In this document: in pieces, positions 1 to 8,380 of the stretch
How positions within the stretch are numbered: position 1 is the first letter of the stretch
How the letters are laid out: each line of letters begins with the position of its first letter
Assembly (NCBI GenBank): GCA_020073565.1
Contig: JAIQEY010000014.1
Span: 56,802 to 120,801, forward strand
Direction of reading: 5' to 3'
Source: Terriglobia bacterium
Lineage (GTDB): Bacteria; Acidobacteriota; Terriglobia; Terriglobales; Acidobacteriaceae
Length of the DNA stretch: 64,000 nucleotides
The notes under the pieces: generated by a model
What the model was told of the DNA's origin: nothing
What the model saw: only the letters and a program-made list of their open reading frames with translations
The model's database searches: none
Program-made: the position numbers and the translations under genes

Positions 1-1
1 C

Positions 2-547
2 CTGCAACCGTCGTTGAGAGCGCAACGCGTCACGAATGGGTACAACACCACGCTTTCAGCGTTGCGGATGGCGCGCGACAACGCGGTGTCCCAGCGCACG
101 TCCTACCATTTGCAGTTCATCAAGACCACGACGTCGAGCACAATCACCGTGTCTCCGACTCTCTCCACATTTCAAGGCGCGCAGAGAACGGTGACGTATG
201 CGCTGCCGTTCGAAATTGCATTCTCGGCCGAGGCCGGGATTCCAACGAGCAACCCTCCCGATGGGTTCGGGTCGGGATTGACGGCCATTGACTTTGGGTA
301 CACGCCACAAGGAACCGGCAGCGGGGGCGCGGCGGATCTGTATTTCTGTCCGGATGGTTCGGTGCAGGACGCAACCAATGGAGCGGGAAACTGCGCCGGG
401 AACTGGAATAGCGGCGTGGTCTACATCGCGCGACCGGGCGAGTTGTTGAGTTCGCGGGCCATCACCGTCTGGGGCGGAACCGGCCGCATTCGGGGATGGC
501 GGCTGTACAACACGGGGTCAGGAGGTGCGGCTTGGAAGCGACAATAG
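2..547 (+). CDS. FimT/GspH-type minor pilin, 5' truncated by window edge
   Basis: The open frame runs from the window edge to the TAG at 545-547. The visible 182 residues match the C-terminal part of FimT/GspH pseudopilins: a helix with the pattern ALRMARDNAVSQR, where the conserved N-terminal helix continues into the globular domain, then beta-rich sequence containing a DLYFCPDGSV strand and ending IRGWRLYN. The class III signal peptide and the hydrophobic N-terminus must lie upstream. It is the first of four pilin-like genes on this strand. Its stop codon overlaps the TTG start of the next gene, so the two are probably translationally coupled. The role is in priming or initiating a type IV pilus or type II secretion pseudopilus in the inner membrane and periplasm. 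Confidence 0.8.
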   Translation: MQPSLRAQRVTNGYNTTLSALRMARDNAVSQRTSYHLQFIKTTTSSTITVSPTLSTFQGAQRTVTYALPFEIAFSAEAGIPTSNPPDGFGSGLTAIDFGYTPQGTGSGGAADLYFCPDGSVQDATNGAGNCAGNWNSGVVYIARPGELLSSRAITVWGGTGRIRGWRLYNTGSGGAAWKRQ

Positions 548-1125
548 AGATCGGTGGAGCGAGGGCGCGAGGAATCAAGGGGCGGCAACGCGGCTTCACG
601 ATGATCGAGGTCGTGATCTCGATGGCTGTGTTGACGATCGGGCTCGTCAGTCTGCTCGGCGTGTTTGGAATCGCGATGGCAGCGACCCAAACCTCGCAGC
701 TGGACATGACTGCGAAACAGTTGGCCAACGAAGCCCTGGAAAGTATTGTCACGGCACGCAACACTTCGCAGTTGCAGTGGGACCAAGTACAGAACATAGG
801 CAGTGGCACGGGTATTTTCCTCACCGGGCTTCAGCCCATTAACCTGCCCGGCGTCGATGGGATCGTCGGTACCACGGATGATGCAACGGCGGCCGCGCAG
901 ACCCTGACCGAACCGGGGCCGGACGGAATCTATGGAACGTCGGACGACATCAGACTTCCATTGAGCAACTTTCAGCGCCAGGTCACGATCTCAGCCGTGT
1001 TGGACGTAAACGGGAATACGGTGAGCACCCTGCGCGCCATCAATGTCACGATCCAGTACACGACCCCCCGGCTCGGCACGTCCAAGACGTACGTTCTGAG
1101 TTCCTTCATTTCGCAGTTCCGGTAA
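532..1125 (+). CDS. PilV-like minor pilin
   Basis: A 197-aa protein with a class III prepilin leader: RQRGFTMIEVVISMAV, with cleavage expected after the Gly of RG|FT and Glu at mature position +5. A long hydrophobic helix follows. I chose the TTG at 532 because AGGAGG (520-525) lies 6 nt upstream and the start overlaps the previous stop; a longer frame reaching 496 has no such site. The centre carries two GVDGIVGTTDD / GPDGIYGTSDD segments, acidic loops common in acidobacterial PilV-like proteins and possibly calcium-binding. It is placed between the FimT-like and PilW-like genes, the usual order of minor pilin operons. Confidence 0.85.
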   Translation: MEATIEIGGARARGIKGRQRGFTMIEVVISMAVLTIGLVSLLGVFGIAMAATQTSQLDMTAKQLANEALESIVTARNTSQLQWDQVQNIGSGTGIFLTGLQPINLPGVDGIVGTTDDATAAAQTLTEPGPDGIYGTSDDIRLPLSNFQRQVTISAVLDVNGNTVSTLRAINVTIQYTTPRLGTSKTYVLSSFISQFR

Positions 1126-1140
1126 CGACGAAGGGAAGAT

Positions 1141-2289
1141 ATGCGCTCTCGTTCAAAAACACGCGAACGTGGATTCACCTTGATAGAGATGCTTGTGGCG
1201 ATGGCTCTGGGCCTGGTCGTGCTGAGCGCAGCTGTGCAACTTTACAGTCAGGGCGTGAGCGCGACATGGTCGGTTTCGCAGCGCGCCGAGATGCAGCAGG
1301 ATTTTCGCGCGGCCGCGGACATGCTGACGCGAGACCTCAGTCTGGCGGGTTCGGGATTGGGGGACAACGTACAGATCGCATTGCCCGCCGGCACCGGGAC
1401 GCTGCCGGTGTATGGTTGCGGTCAGACGAGTTGTTATCTCAACGGGACGGGAGCCGCGTATCCGACGCAGAGTTCGAAACCGTACCTTTACGGGCTGATG
1501 CCTGGATGGAAGTTTGGCCCGACCTTGAACGGCGCGCAAGGACCCACCGATACGGTCACCGTGGTCTACACGGATACCAGTTTTCTTTTGAACTGCTACT
1601 CCGCAAAGGTGACGGCGGCGACGACCGTACGCTTCACGGTACCCACGACGCTGCCAGCGACCTGCGTGCTGCCGCCCACTCTGACGGCACCGCAGGCGGT
1701 GAATGACTCGGTGGCGGGACTCACGCCGGGCGACCTGGTGTTGTTCAGTGTCACGAACGGGGTGGGCGCCGGTGCTACCTACTCGCCGGTGATTGCAGAG
1801 GTCACTGGGGTTGGAGCGCTGTCCGGGACATCGCCGAACCAGTACTACGACGTCACGTTCGCCGCCGGGGACGCACTGCAGATGAATCAGACCGCGGCCG
1901 CCAGCGGCGCGCTGGTCAACGTTCCAAACTGGACGGGGTCGGCCACCAGAATTCTGGTGATCACCTACTACCTCGATAACACCATCAATCCGCCACGATT
2001 GATGCGGCAGGTGAGCGGTCATAACCCCATGCCGGTGGCGGAAAACGTGGTGTTTCTGCAGTTCAGTTATGACTTGTACAACGCGGCGAGCGGGACCATC
2101 GTCACCAACCAGGCGGACGGAGGCGCATCGCAGAGTCTGACACCCAACCAGATCACCAAAATCAACATCCTGCACATGGCCATGGCCAGCACTATGAAGG
2201 GAGCCAAGGGCGGCTATCAGAGTATTGACTTGCAGACTTCGGTGAGTGCACGGGACCTAACTTTCAGGAATGACTACCCGCAGCAGTGA
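1141..2289 (+). CDS. PilW-like minor pilin
   Basis: A 382-aa protein beginning with a basic leader and the prepilin motif RERGFTLIEMLVAMAL, with Glu5 after the cleavage site, then a hydrophobic helix that ends in QRAEMQQDFRAAADMLTRDL, typical of PilW. The large C-terminal part is beta-rich and contains Cys pairs (YGCGQTSCYL). An AAGGGA site precedes the ATG. PilW proteins belong to the priming complex of type IV pili, with PilV and PilX, which are the neighbours here. The protein is longer at its C-terminus than proteobacterial PilW, in line with acidobacterial homologues I recall. Confidence 0.85.
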   Translation: MRSRSKTRERGFTLIEMLVAMALGLVVLSAAVQLYSQGVSATWSVSQRAEMQQDFRAAADMLTRDLSLAGSGLGDNVQIALPAGTGTLPVYGCGQTSCYLNGTGAAYPTQSSKPYLYGLMPGWKFGPTLNGAQGPTDTVTVVYTDTSFLLNCYSAKVTAATTVRFTVPTTLPATCVLPPTLTAPQAVNDSVAGLTPGDLVLFSVTNGVGAGATYSPVIAEVTGVGALSGTSPNQYYDVTFAAGDALQMNQTAAASGALVNVPNWTGSATRILVITYYLDNTINPPRLMRQVSGHNPMPVAENVVFLQFSYDLYNAASGTIVTNQADGGASQSLTPNQITKINILHMAMASTMKGAKGGYQSIDLQTSVSARDLTFRNDYPQQ

Positions 2290-2337
2290 GGATGGCTTGA
2301 AGACGATCCGACGGGGATATTACGGGGGACATCAGTT

Positions 2338-5232
2338 ATGAGAAGTTCGCAACCTCAATCATCCGGGTTTACGCTGATTGCATCATTGCTGCTGCTGCTG
2401 CTTTTGTCGGGCATCGCGATCGGCTTGATGATGATGGTGGGAGCCGAAGCGACCGTGGGTGGATCCGACCTGCAGAACAACGCTGCCTATCACAGCGCCG
2501 AGGGCGGCATCGAGAAGATGACCGCGGACCTGGCGGGGACTTTCCAGAACGCGCAGTCGCCCACCGCCGCCCAGATCTGCAACCTGAGCAATCTGCAACC
2601 GAGCATGCCGGGCGTGACCTGGAGGGACTACTCGGTGACGCCGGCTTCGGGGTGTTCCGGTCTGCTGGCCGCGAGGCCCGGGCAGATCCTTTCGGGGCCG
2701 AACCAGGGATTGTGGGCGCAGATCATCCCCGTCACGATGCTGGCCACCGCATCCGAGCCCGGCGGACAAGAAGTCAGTATGACCCGCACGGCGCAGGTCG
2801 CACTGATTCCGGTGTTTCAGTTCGGTGTGTTTTCCGAAGGCGACCTCGGCTTCTTCAGCGGTCCCAATTTTGATTTTGCGGGACGTGTCCATACCAACGG
2901 AGACTTATACCCTGAAGTAGGTCCCGGCAGTACCTTGACGTTTCACGACAAGGTGTCAGTGTATGGCAATGTGATTCGGGCAGTGCTGGCGAATGGCTAT
3001 TCGACAGCCAGTCAGTACAACGGTACGGTGGATCTTCCGGCCGCGAGCGGGGGCTGTGACGGTTCCAAGCCAAATTGCAAGCAACTCGGACTCACGGATG
3101 GCAGCGTGACCGGGGCGGGCGGTAATCCACCGCAATCGGGCCCTAACAACAACTGGCCTAACGTCTCGCTGACGACATTCAACGGCGAGATCATCAACGG
3201 CGGTTACGACCTTAATATCTGCGGCGCCAGTGGCACCGCCAAGTGCGGAACCGGCGCCAAGAGACTATCGATGCCGTTTGTGAATGGAACCAACTTCCCT
3301 TATCAAATTATTCGGCGGCCACCGCCGCTGGAATCGACGACCTCGGGGCTGGCGCAATCGCGCGAGTACAACATGGCGCAAATCCGTGTGTTGCTCAGCG
3401 ACGATCCGGCAGAATTGCCGGGCGGGGCGAACGATACTGGGAATGTTCGCCTCTCGAATGGCCCAAACCCGGGGCCCGATTACACGAAGGGGGTTCCAGT
3501 ACCGATCGCGGGACACCCGACCTGGACGACGTACTTCGCGGAAGGCACCACCTCAGCTGCGCTGAATAACTCGACCGGATACAACCAATGTCTGACAGCC
3601 GTCCAGCTTGCGGCTCTTCAGGCAACACCGGACTGGCCGATTGCACCAGCGGACGCCGGAGCCAACCAGACTCTGACGCCGGTCGCACCGAAGGCCCCGC
3701 TGCTCGCGACGGCAGGTACCTGGAATCTGCTCGATGGCTACTTGCGCGTGGAATACAAAGACGCTGCTGGGACCTGGAACGCGGTAACCAGGGAGTGGCT
3801 GGAATTGGGATTTGCGCGTGGCCTCACTCCGCCCACGGCTGCTCAACCCAATCCCGTGCACCCCAATGCTATCCTTCTCCTCCAGCAACCCGCGGACCGC
3901 AATGGCAATGGCGCTATTGACCCTGCGGGCAGCGGCTGCTCGAACCCTACCCCCAGACCCCGGCCCGCGGAACTGCTGACCGATGGGACCACCGCCAGCG
4001 TCTACTACGGAGACAATTCGCAGGCGACTTCGGTAAGCCGGGACAACTGGTATCCCATTAACTTCTATGATGTTCGCGAAGGCGAGGCTCGTGACAACGC
4101 AACCGCCAATGCCTCTTGCACGGCGAACGGGGTCATGAATGCTGTCGAAATCGATGTGGGCAATCTGAAGAAATGGCTGGCGGGTCAGATTGGCGCCAAT
4201 GGCACGAACGTCGACTACCTGACCCAGAACGGTTATGTGCTGTATTTCTCCGATCGCCGGGGAATGCTGCCGAACCCAAATAGCGGGAACGCGAAAACTG
4301 GAGACGCAGGCCTGGAAGATGACATCAACGCATCGAGTGCGGCGGGGACGCCGGATGGCGTAAGGGAACCAATTCCATCGGGCAAGACGCTTTCTCCCGA
4401 GGACGTCAATCAGAACGGAATATTGGACAACTTTGGAGCGGCGAACCTCGGACTGGGTTTCTACGGCACTGGGGGTGTTGCAGTCCAGAACCTCAACGCC
4501 AGCATCGTGCTCGCAAACCCAGACAATCCCTATATCCGGATCGACTCGTGCAGCACGACGGGACGCAAGAACTGGGTGAGCGGTGCGCGCCATGCGCTCC
4601 GATTGGTGGATGGTTCGCTCGGCAAAGTACCGCTGAGGACGGACGCAGCAGCACCCAACACCGGTGGTTTCACGGTAGCCTCGGAAAACCCTGTATATAT
4701 TCTGGGTGACTACAACAGCAACTCGGCCGATACGACCTGGGGCGGTGGGGCGGACCAGGCAGGACACGCGGCGTCCGCCGTGATTGCCGATTCCGTCACC
4801 CTTCTCTCCAACAGTTGGTTGGACTTGAACAGCATGACGGGTCAGCCGACCAGCTATGCCGGGCGGACAGCATCGAATACGTGGTATCGCGTGGCGATCG
4901 CGGGCGGGAAGAACATAAATTTCCCGCAGCCCACCTGGAACGGTGTCGGCCAGGATTTCGGCACCGATGGGGGCGTGCACAACTTCTTGCGCTATCTGGA
5001 AAACTGGAGCGGTAAGACGCTCCATTACAAAGGTTCGCTGGTCAGCCTGTATTACGCAAATTATGACACCGGCATTTACAAGTGCTGCACTATCGTGTAT
5101 TCCCCGCCGACCCGTGATTACATCTTTGACCAGGACTTCTCCACTCCTGCGGGCCTGCCACCAGGAACGCCGTTGTTCCGCGACGTTGACAGTCTGGGCT
5201 ACCGGCAACTGTTCACCGCCCGCACCTACTAA
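2338..5232 (+). CDS. Giant PilX-like pilin
   Basis: A 964-aa protein. The N-terminus SSGFTLIASLLLLLLLSGIAIG is a PilX-type helix: the prepilin leader is short and the usual Glu5 is replaced by Ala, as is common in PilX-N domains. AAYHSAEGGIEKM follows, the conserved PilX segment. Proteobacterial PilX has about 170-200 aa, so around 750 residues are extra. The extension contains two dockerin or EF-hand-like calcium loops, DRNGNGAID (near nt 3896) and DVNQNGILD (near nt 4402). It is the last gene of the pilin operon and is followed by a strong terminator. It may combine PilX with adhesin-like function at the pilus tip, but that is inference. Confidence 0.8.
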   Translation: MRSSQPQSSGFTLIASLLLLLLLSGIAIGLMMMVGAEATVGGSDLQNNAAYHSAEGGIEKMTADLAGTFQNAQSPTAAQICNLSNLQPSMPGVTWRDYSVTPASGCSGLLAARPGQILSGPNQGLWAQIIPVTMLATASEPGGQEVSMTRTAQVALIPVFQFGVFSEGDLGFFSGPNFDFAGRVHTNGDLYPEVGPGSTLTFHDKVSVYGNVIRAVLANGYSTASQYNGTVDLPAASGGCDGSKPNCKQLGLTDGSVTGAGGNPPQSGPNNNWPNVSLTTFNGEIINGGYDLNICGASGTAKCGTGAKRLSMPFVNGTNFPYQIIRRPPPLESTTSGLAQSREYNMAQIRVLLSDDPAELPGGANDTGNVRLSNGPNPGPDYTKGVPVPIAGHPTWTTYFAEGTTSAALNNSTGYNQCLTAVQLAALQATPDWPIAPADAGANQTLTPVAPKAPLLATAGTWNLLDGYLRVEYKDAAGTWNAVTREWLELGFARGLTPPTAAQPNPVHPNAILLLQQPADRNGNGAIDPAGSGCSNPTPRPRPAELLTDGTTASVYYGDNSQATSVSRDNWYPINFYDVREGEARDNATANASCTANGVMNAVEIDVGNLKKWLAGQIGANGTNVDYLTQNGYVLYFSDRRGMLPNPNSGNAKTGDAGLEDDINASSAAGTPDGVREPIPSGKTLSPEDVNQNGILDNFGAANLGLGFYGTGGVAVQNLNASIVLANPDNPYIRIDSCSTTGRKNWVSGARHALRLVDGSLGKVPLRTDAAAPNTGGFTVASENPVYILGDYNSNSADTTWGGGADQAGHAASAVIADSVTLLSNSWLDLNSMTGQPTSYAGRTASNTWYRVAIAGGKNINFPQPTWNGVGQDFGTDGGVHNFLRYLENWSGKTLHYKGSLVSLYYANYDTGIYKCCTIVYSPPTRDYIFDQDFSTPAGLPPGTPLFRDVDSLGYRQLFTARTY

Positions 5233-5254
5233 ACGTCAACTCAACTAACCTGGC

Positions 5255-5287
5255 AGCCCCGATCCGCGAGGATCGGGGCTTTTGTTT
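5255..5287 (+). terminator. Rho-independent terminator after pilin operon
   Basis: Perfect 10-bp stem, AGCCCCGATC at 5255-5264 and GATCGGGGCT at 5271-5280, with a 6-nt loop, followed by TTTGTTT. It lies 22 bp past the PilX-like stop and touches the stop codon of the convergent gene at 5286. The T tract favours the + strand. Confidence 0.85.
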
Positions 5288-6230
5288 AGCGGGGCTTGCC
5301 CGTCGGCAAGGTTGATCCCATTCCTTTTCGGGTGGCGTCCGGAGCGGCGGGCGCACTTACTGCCAAATCGGCGGACCAACAGTCGGCAATAATTTTCCAA
5401 GTGCCGGCAGGCTGGCGAGCCAGCACAAGCAGATATTTTCCACGCTCTTCCCTGCGCTTCCCCATGGCGACGGGCACAAGCATCTTGCAGCGGCCGATGT
5501 CCATTGCAATCTCGCCCATCACCTCGGTGCGGAGCGATTCCATCTCGACATCGCCCAGCCCGGCCTCGAGCAGGGAGAACAGAAACTCACGGATGGCGGA
5601 AAGACTCCGAACCGGCGGCACGCTGGAACGGATGAGGGTGGCATCGGCCGCATAGAGTTCCAGCAGATCATCCATGTGCTTCGTGTTACAAGCCTGGGCC
5701 CAATCCTGGGCGACCTGACGAGCGGATGCTTCCGCTCGACCACCGGTGGAGCCCGCAGAACCCGGAACCGGAGCGCGGCCCCGGCGTGCCGACGCGTCGA
5801 GTTCTGCCGGGGACACAGCGGATCCATTGGCTTGCGCTGAAACGAAGTGGTGATAGTGATGGTGATAATGGTGCTGCTCGCCGGCACGAGGTTGCGGAGG
5901 AGAGCCCGTGTCCCCTGATATCGGCGATTGTTTAGGCACACCACACCAGACGCAAAAGCGCGCGCCCGCCGGCAGCAAACCGCCACATTCGGAGCACGCA
6001 TTCCTTGGCTCGGCACCGTCGTCCACCGCGAGTTCCGCACCCGCGCCGCCGCCGGACATGCGCTGGATGGCTTCTATGGCAGCAGCAATCGCCTCGTCGT
6101 TTGGCTTCGGCCAGCGAAAGTTAGCCGGGAGCCGATGAAAGAATTCCTCAAGCTCCCGGTTCTCTCCGGGTTGATCGTTCTCTGCATCTGGAGGATTCGG
6201 ATTCTCTGGGCTCACGTGCACCTCACCCAT
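5286..6230 (-). CDS. Zinc-ribbon protein with C-terminal SnoaL/DUF4440-like domain
   Basis: 314 aa, cytoplasmic, no signal peptide. Residues about 80-100 hold a zinc ribbon (CSECGGLLPAGARFCVWCG, two CxxC pairs). A striking HHYHHHYHH run follows, then a low-complexity Ala/Ser/Gly linker. From about residue 165 the sequence ARQVAQDWAQACNTKHMDDLLELYAADATL is typical of the NTF2-like SnoaL/DUF4440 fold, and the domain ends with GTWKIIADCWS. The substrate is unknown; these folds often dimerise or bind small ligands. A TonB-C-like gene lies 24 bp upstream on the same strand, so the two may form an operon. The start could also be the GTG of VSPENP six codons in. Confidence 0.65.
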   Translation of the reverse strand: MGEVHVSPENPNPPDAENDQPGENRELEEFFHRLPANFRWPKPNDEAIAAAIEAIQRMSGGGAGAELAVDDGAEPRNACSECGGLLPAGARFCVWCGVPKQSPISGDTGSPPQPRAGEQHHYHHHYHHFVSAQANGSAVSPAELDASARRGRAPVPGSAGSTGGRAEASARQVAQDWAQACNTKHMDDLLELYAADATLIRSSVPPVRSLSAIREFLFSLLEAGLGDVEMESLRTEVMGEIAMDIGRCKMLVPVAMGKRREERGKYLLVLARQPAGTWKIIADCWSADLAVSAPAAPDATRKGMGSTLPTGKPR

Positions 6231-6254
6231 GCCATTGTAGGAGAAACTGTCAAT

Positions 6255-6734
6255 TTAGCGGAGAGCGAATCGCACGCGGGCTTCGGAATCGGTCGGAACC
6301 CCGTTGCAAAGGGCTGGGCGATAGCGCCAGCGGCTAATAGCGCGGAGGATCAACTGGTCTTGGTCCGGTCCGCCGCTGTCGAGGATGAAGGCACTGTGCA
6401 CATGCCCATCGGAACCCACAATGAAGCTGACCTGTACGTGAAGATCGTCATCCTGGGGCTGCAGCATCGGGTCTGGAGTGAGCAAGGCTTCCGGTGGGCG
6501 AACCTCTCCACAGCCCAATGCCGCGCGCGACTCGGAAACAATCGAGAACTCGGAGATATGCACGGCGATGCGGCGCAGGTTTTGTTCCAGGTGGGTCAGT
6601 GAAATGTGGAGCGGAACGACTCTCTGCGGGAAGACTGCGTCGCACCATGCCGCGCCGGTGCCCAGTGCAAGGAGCGCGGCGCCCGTCAGCACCTTCGCGG
6701 TTATCGTCCTCCTTGAGGGCTGCAGACGCTTCAT
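6255..6734 (-). CDS. Secreted TonB C-terminal-like protein
   Basis: 159 aa from MKRLQPSRR, which gives a clean signal peptide ending in GTGAAWC; upstream in-frame starts to 6773 are possible and none has a strong ribosome site. The last 60 residues (VQVSFIVGSDGHVHSAFI, AISRWRYRPAL, DSEARVRFAL) follow the TonB-C/energy-transducer pattern: a V-x-F-x-V-x-x-x-G strand, a helix and a W-x-Y-x-P strand. Stand-alone TonB-C-like proteins are abundant in Acidobacteriota and their partners are usually unknown. It is probably periplasmic. It lies upstream of the zinc-ribbon gene. Confidence 0.55.
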   Translation of the reverse strand: MKRLQPSRRTITAKVLTGAALLALGTGAAWCDAVFPQRVVPLHISLTHLEQNLRRIAVHISEFSIVSESRAALGCGEVRPPEALLTPDPMLQPQDDDLHVQVSFIVGSDGHVHSAFILDSGGPDQDQLILRAISRWRYRPALCNGVPTDSEARVRFALR

Positions 6735-7009
6735 CGTTCGTAGGACTGGCAATTCACCTTCCATGCAATGCAACCATCAACTGTACTGGTATCAGCTATT
6801 TACAGGCGCATTGAATTCTTTGGTTTGAACAGCAGATGAAAGACCTTGCAAGTCATCGGGAGGGAGGTGCTGCCCTCCCGGGAACGCTCCAGTGACTTTG
6901 AAAACACTGCAGTGTGAGCTACGTCACAGGGCGTGGGGCCTACATGGCGGAAAATGAAAGCGGAGTCGCGGTCCTTTCCTGTGGACGCGGGATGTGCCTG
7001 GAGGGTGTC

Positions 7010-7681
7010 ATGTTTGAACAAGAGATTGAGATGGAGAAGAAGAGTTCAACTATCGTTCCACTGCTTCTGATCGTAGTGTTGATCGTCGGCATCGTGGGAG
7101 TAGCGCTGTATTTCGTGGCGGAGAGCAGGAGAGTGCTAAGCACGACCGAGGCTACGCCGGTCGTACTGTCGCTGTTGGAGGGCCAGAAACCGGCGGTCCT
7201 GCATTTCCAGACTGGGCGGATCAACTCGAGCGTGAGCGACAAATTGCGGGAGCCGAACTATCGCCTGCTGGAAAAAGAAGGTTACCTCAAGATCGGCAAG
7301 GAGTCCGGTTCGAAGACGCCGGTCTCGCTGACGCCCCAAGGCCAGGCATTCCTAGCTGAAATCGCCGGCGTGAAACAGTCCAAGGACAAGGACGGCAACA
7401 ACGACTACATCGTGCCGCTCGGGCAACGAAAGCTGGTGGAGATCAACAAGGTCACGATGCTGGCCCCCAACAAGGCGGTGGTTGAGTATACCTGGAAATG
7501 GGAACCGACCAAGGCCGGCGATCTGTTTGATGCGTCGGGTCCAGCGGTGAAGCAGTTCAATACATGGGACCGCTCCTTGCTGATCGAGAAATACGGTGCG
7601 ACGTTCTATCATGCAGGCCCAACCAAGGTCGCAGTGGCACTGGTGAAGAACTACTACGGCTGGAAGGTATCAACCGAGTAA
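7010..7681 (+). CDS. Membrane-anchored protein of unknown function
   Basis: 223 aa from the ATG at 7010, chosen for GGAGGG at 7000-7005 with 4-nt spacing; the open frame extends to 6914 without a comparable site. One transmembrane segment (residues about 13-36, STIVPLLLIVVLIVGIVGVA) is followed by a soluble domain with Lys-rich segments such as KQSKDKDGNNDYIVPLGQRK. This predicts an N-in anchor with the domain outside. The domain has the feel of a small lipoprotein-like domain found in soil bacteria, but I do not recognise a named family. It is monocistronic and followed by a stem-loop. Confidence 0.6.
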   Translation: MFEQEIEMEKKSSTIVPLLLIVVLIVGIVGVALYFVAESRRVLSTTEATPVVLSLLEGQKPAVLHFQTGRINSSVSDKLREPNYRLLEKEGYLKIGKESGSKTPVSLTPQGQAFLAEIAGVKQSKDKDGNNDYIVPLGQRKLVEINKVTMLAPNKAVVEYTWKWEPTKAGDLFDASGPAVKQFNTWDRSLLIEKYGATFYHAGPTKVAVALVKNYYGWKVSTE

Positions 7682-7721
7682 CCGTGCGGGAGTCTTGATT
7701 CGCTCCGCAAACCAGCGGCAC

Positions 7722-7768
7722 AAGGCCCTGCCCCAGACTGCGAATCCGGCAGCCTGCGGCAGGGCCTT
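7722..7768 (+). terminator. Stem-loop after 7010 gene
   Basis: Perfect 11-bp inverted repeat, AAGGCCCTGCC (7722-7732) and GGCAGGGCCTT (7758-7768), with a 25-nt loop, starting 41 bp after the stop. The T tract is short, so termination efficiency is uncertain. Confidence 0.55.
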
Positions 7769-8045
7769 TGTGATGGACGATTCTTCTACGGCTAGTCGAA
7801 AAGCGTCAGGCTCACGCTTCCACGCAGCAGGCGAATAGCGATCCATATTCTTGCCGTATGAGCCTTGTTTCTCTTTGGTTCCTCCGGGCTACTACCACCT
7901 CTGGGCGTGGGCCCTCATCTGAATTTGGACTTATCCGCAGGTCATCTTATGGGACAACCTATTCCTCGTTTTGCCTTAATAAATCTGGCCGAGACGTAAT
8001 CTAAGTAATACAATAACCGGCGGTAGTTACCCGAGGGGGTATTTG
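7769..8045. other. Intergenic region without recognisable gene
   Basis: No convincing coding frame on either strand. The end is AT-richer (AATAAATCTGG, AAGTAATACAATAA) and probably holds the promoter of the small gene at 8046. GAGGGGG at 8032-8038 is its ribosome site. Confidence 0.4.
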
Positions 8046-8288
8046 ATGACAAACATTACGAAGGCGCTGTCGCGGCTCCGTGAAGAACGCCGGGAAGCGC
8101 AAAACCAAGTGCAAAAACTTGGGGAAGCGATTTCGGTTTTGGAAAAGCTTACCCGAGGCCAAGGCGCATCTTATTCTGGTGGACAACACCGTGCCAAGCG
8201 GGTTCTCTCCGCCGCGGGCCGCAGGAGAATTTCTCTTGCGCAGAAAGCACGCTGGGCCAAGATGCGGCAAATGAAGAAAGCAGCCTGA
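8046..8288 (+). CDS. Small basic coiled-coil protein with ARWAK tail
   Basis: 80 aa from ATG 8046, 8 nt after GAGGGGG; a TTG just before it is in frame but worse spaced. Residues 1-40 form a charged amphipathic helix (LSRLREERREAQNQVQKLGEAI), probably a coiled coil. The C-terminal half is strongly basic, with AAGRRRISLAQKARWAKMRQ. From memory, tails of the type RRRISxAQRARWAK are common in small acidobacterial and planctomycete proteins. DNA or RNA binding is plausible from charge alone but unproven. Confidence 0.6.
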   Translation: MTNITKALSRLREERREAQNQVQKLGEAISVLEKLTRGQGASYSGGQHRAKRVLSAAGRRRISLAQKARWAKMRQMKKAA

Positions 8289-8380
8289 TCAGAGGGCGGG
8301 CCGCGGCTTGCGCACTCTTCCCCCATTCAGGCTGAAGCCCGCCTAGGTCTGCCGCAAGGCAGGCTACTTCCGACGCCTAT

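Noticed and set aside
2390..2410. CTG triplet run as a simple repeat or phase-variation site
   Set aside because: It encodes the leucine-rich PilX helix and is not a multiple that suggests slippage control.
3553..5208. 551-aa minus-strand open frame
   Set aside because: Antisense shadow of the giant PilX-like gene; Arg/Val-rich with no domain pattern.
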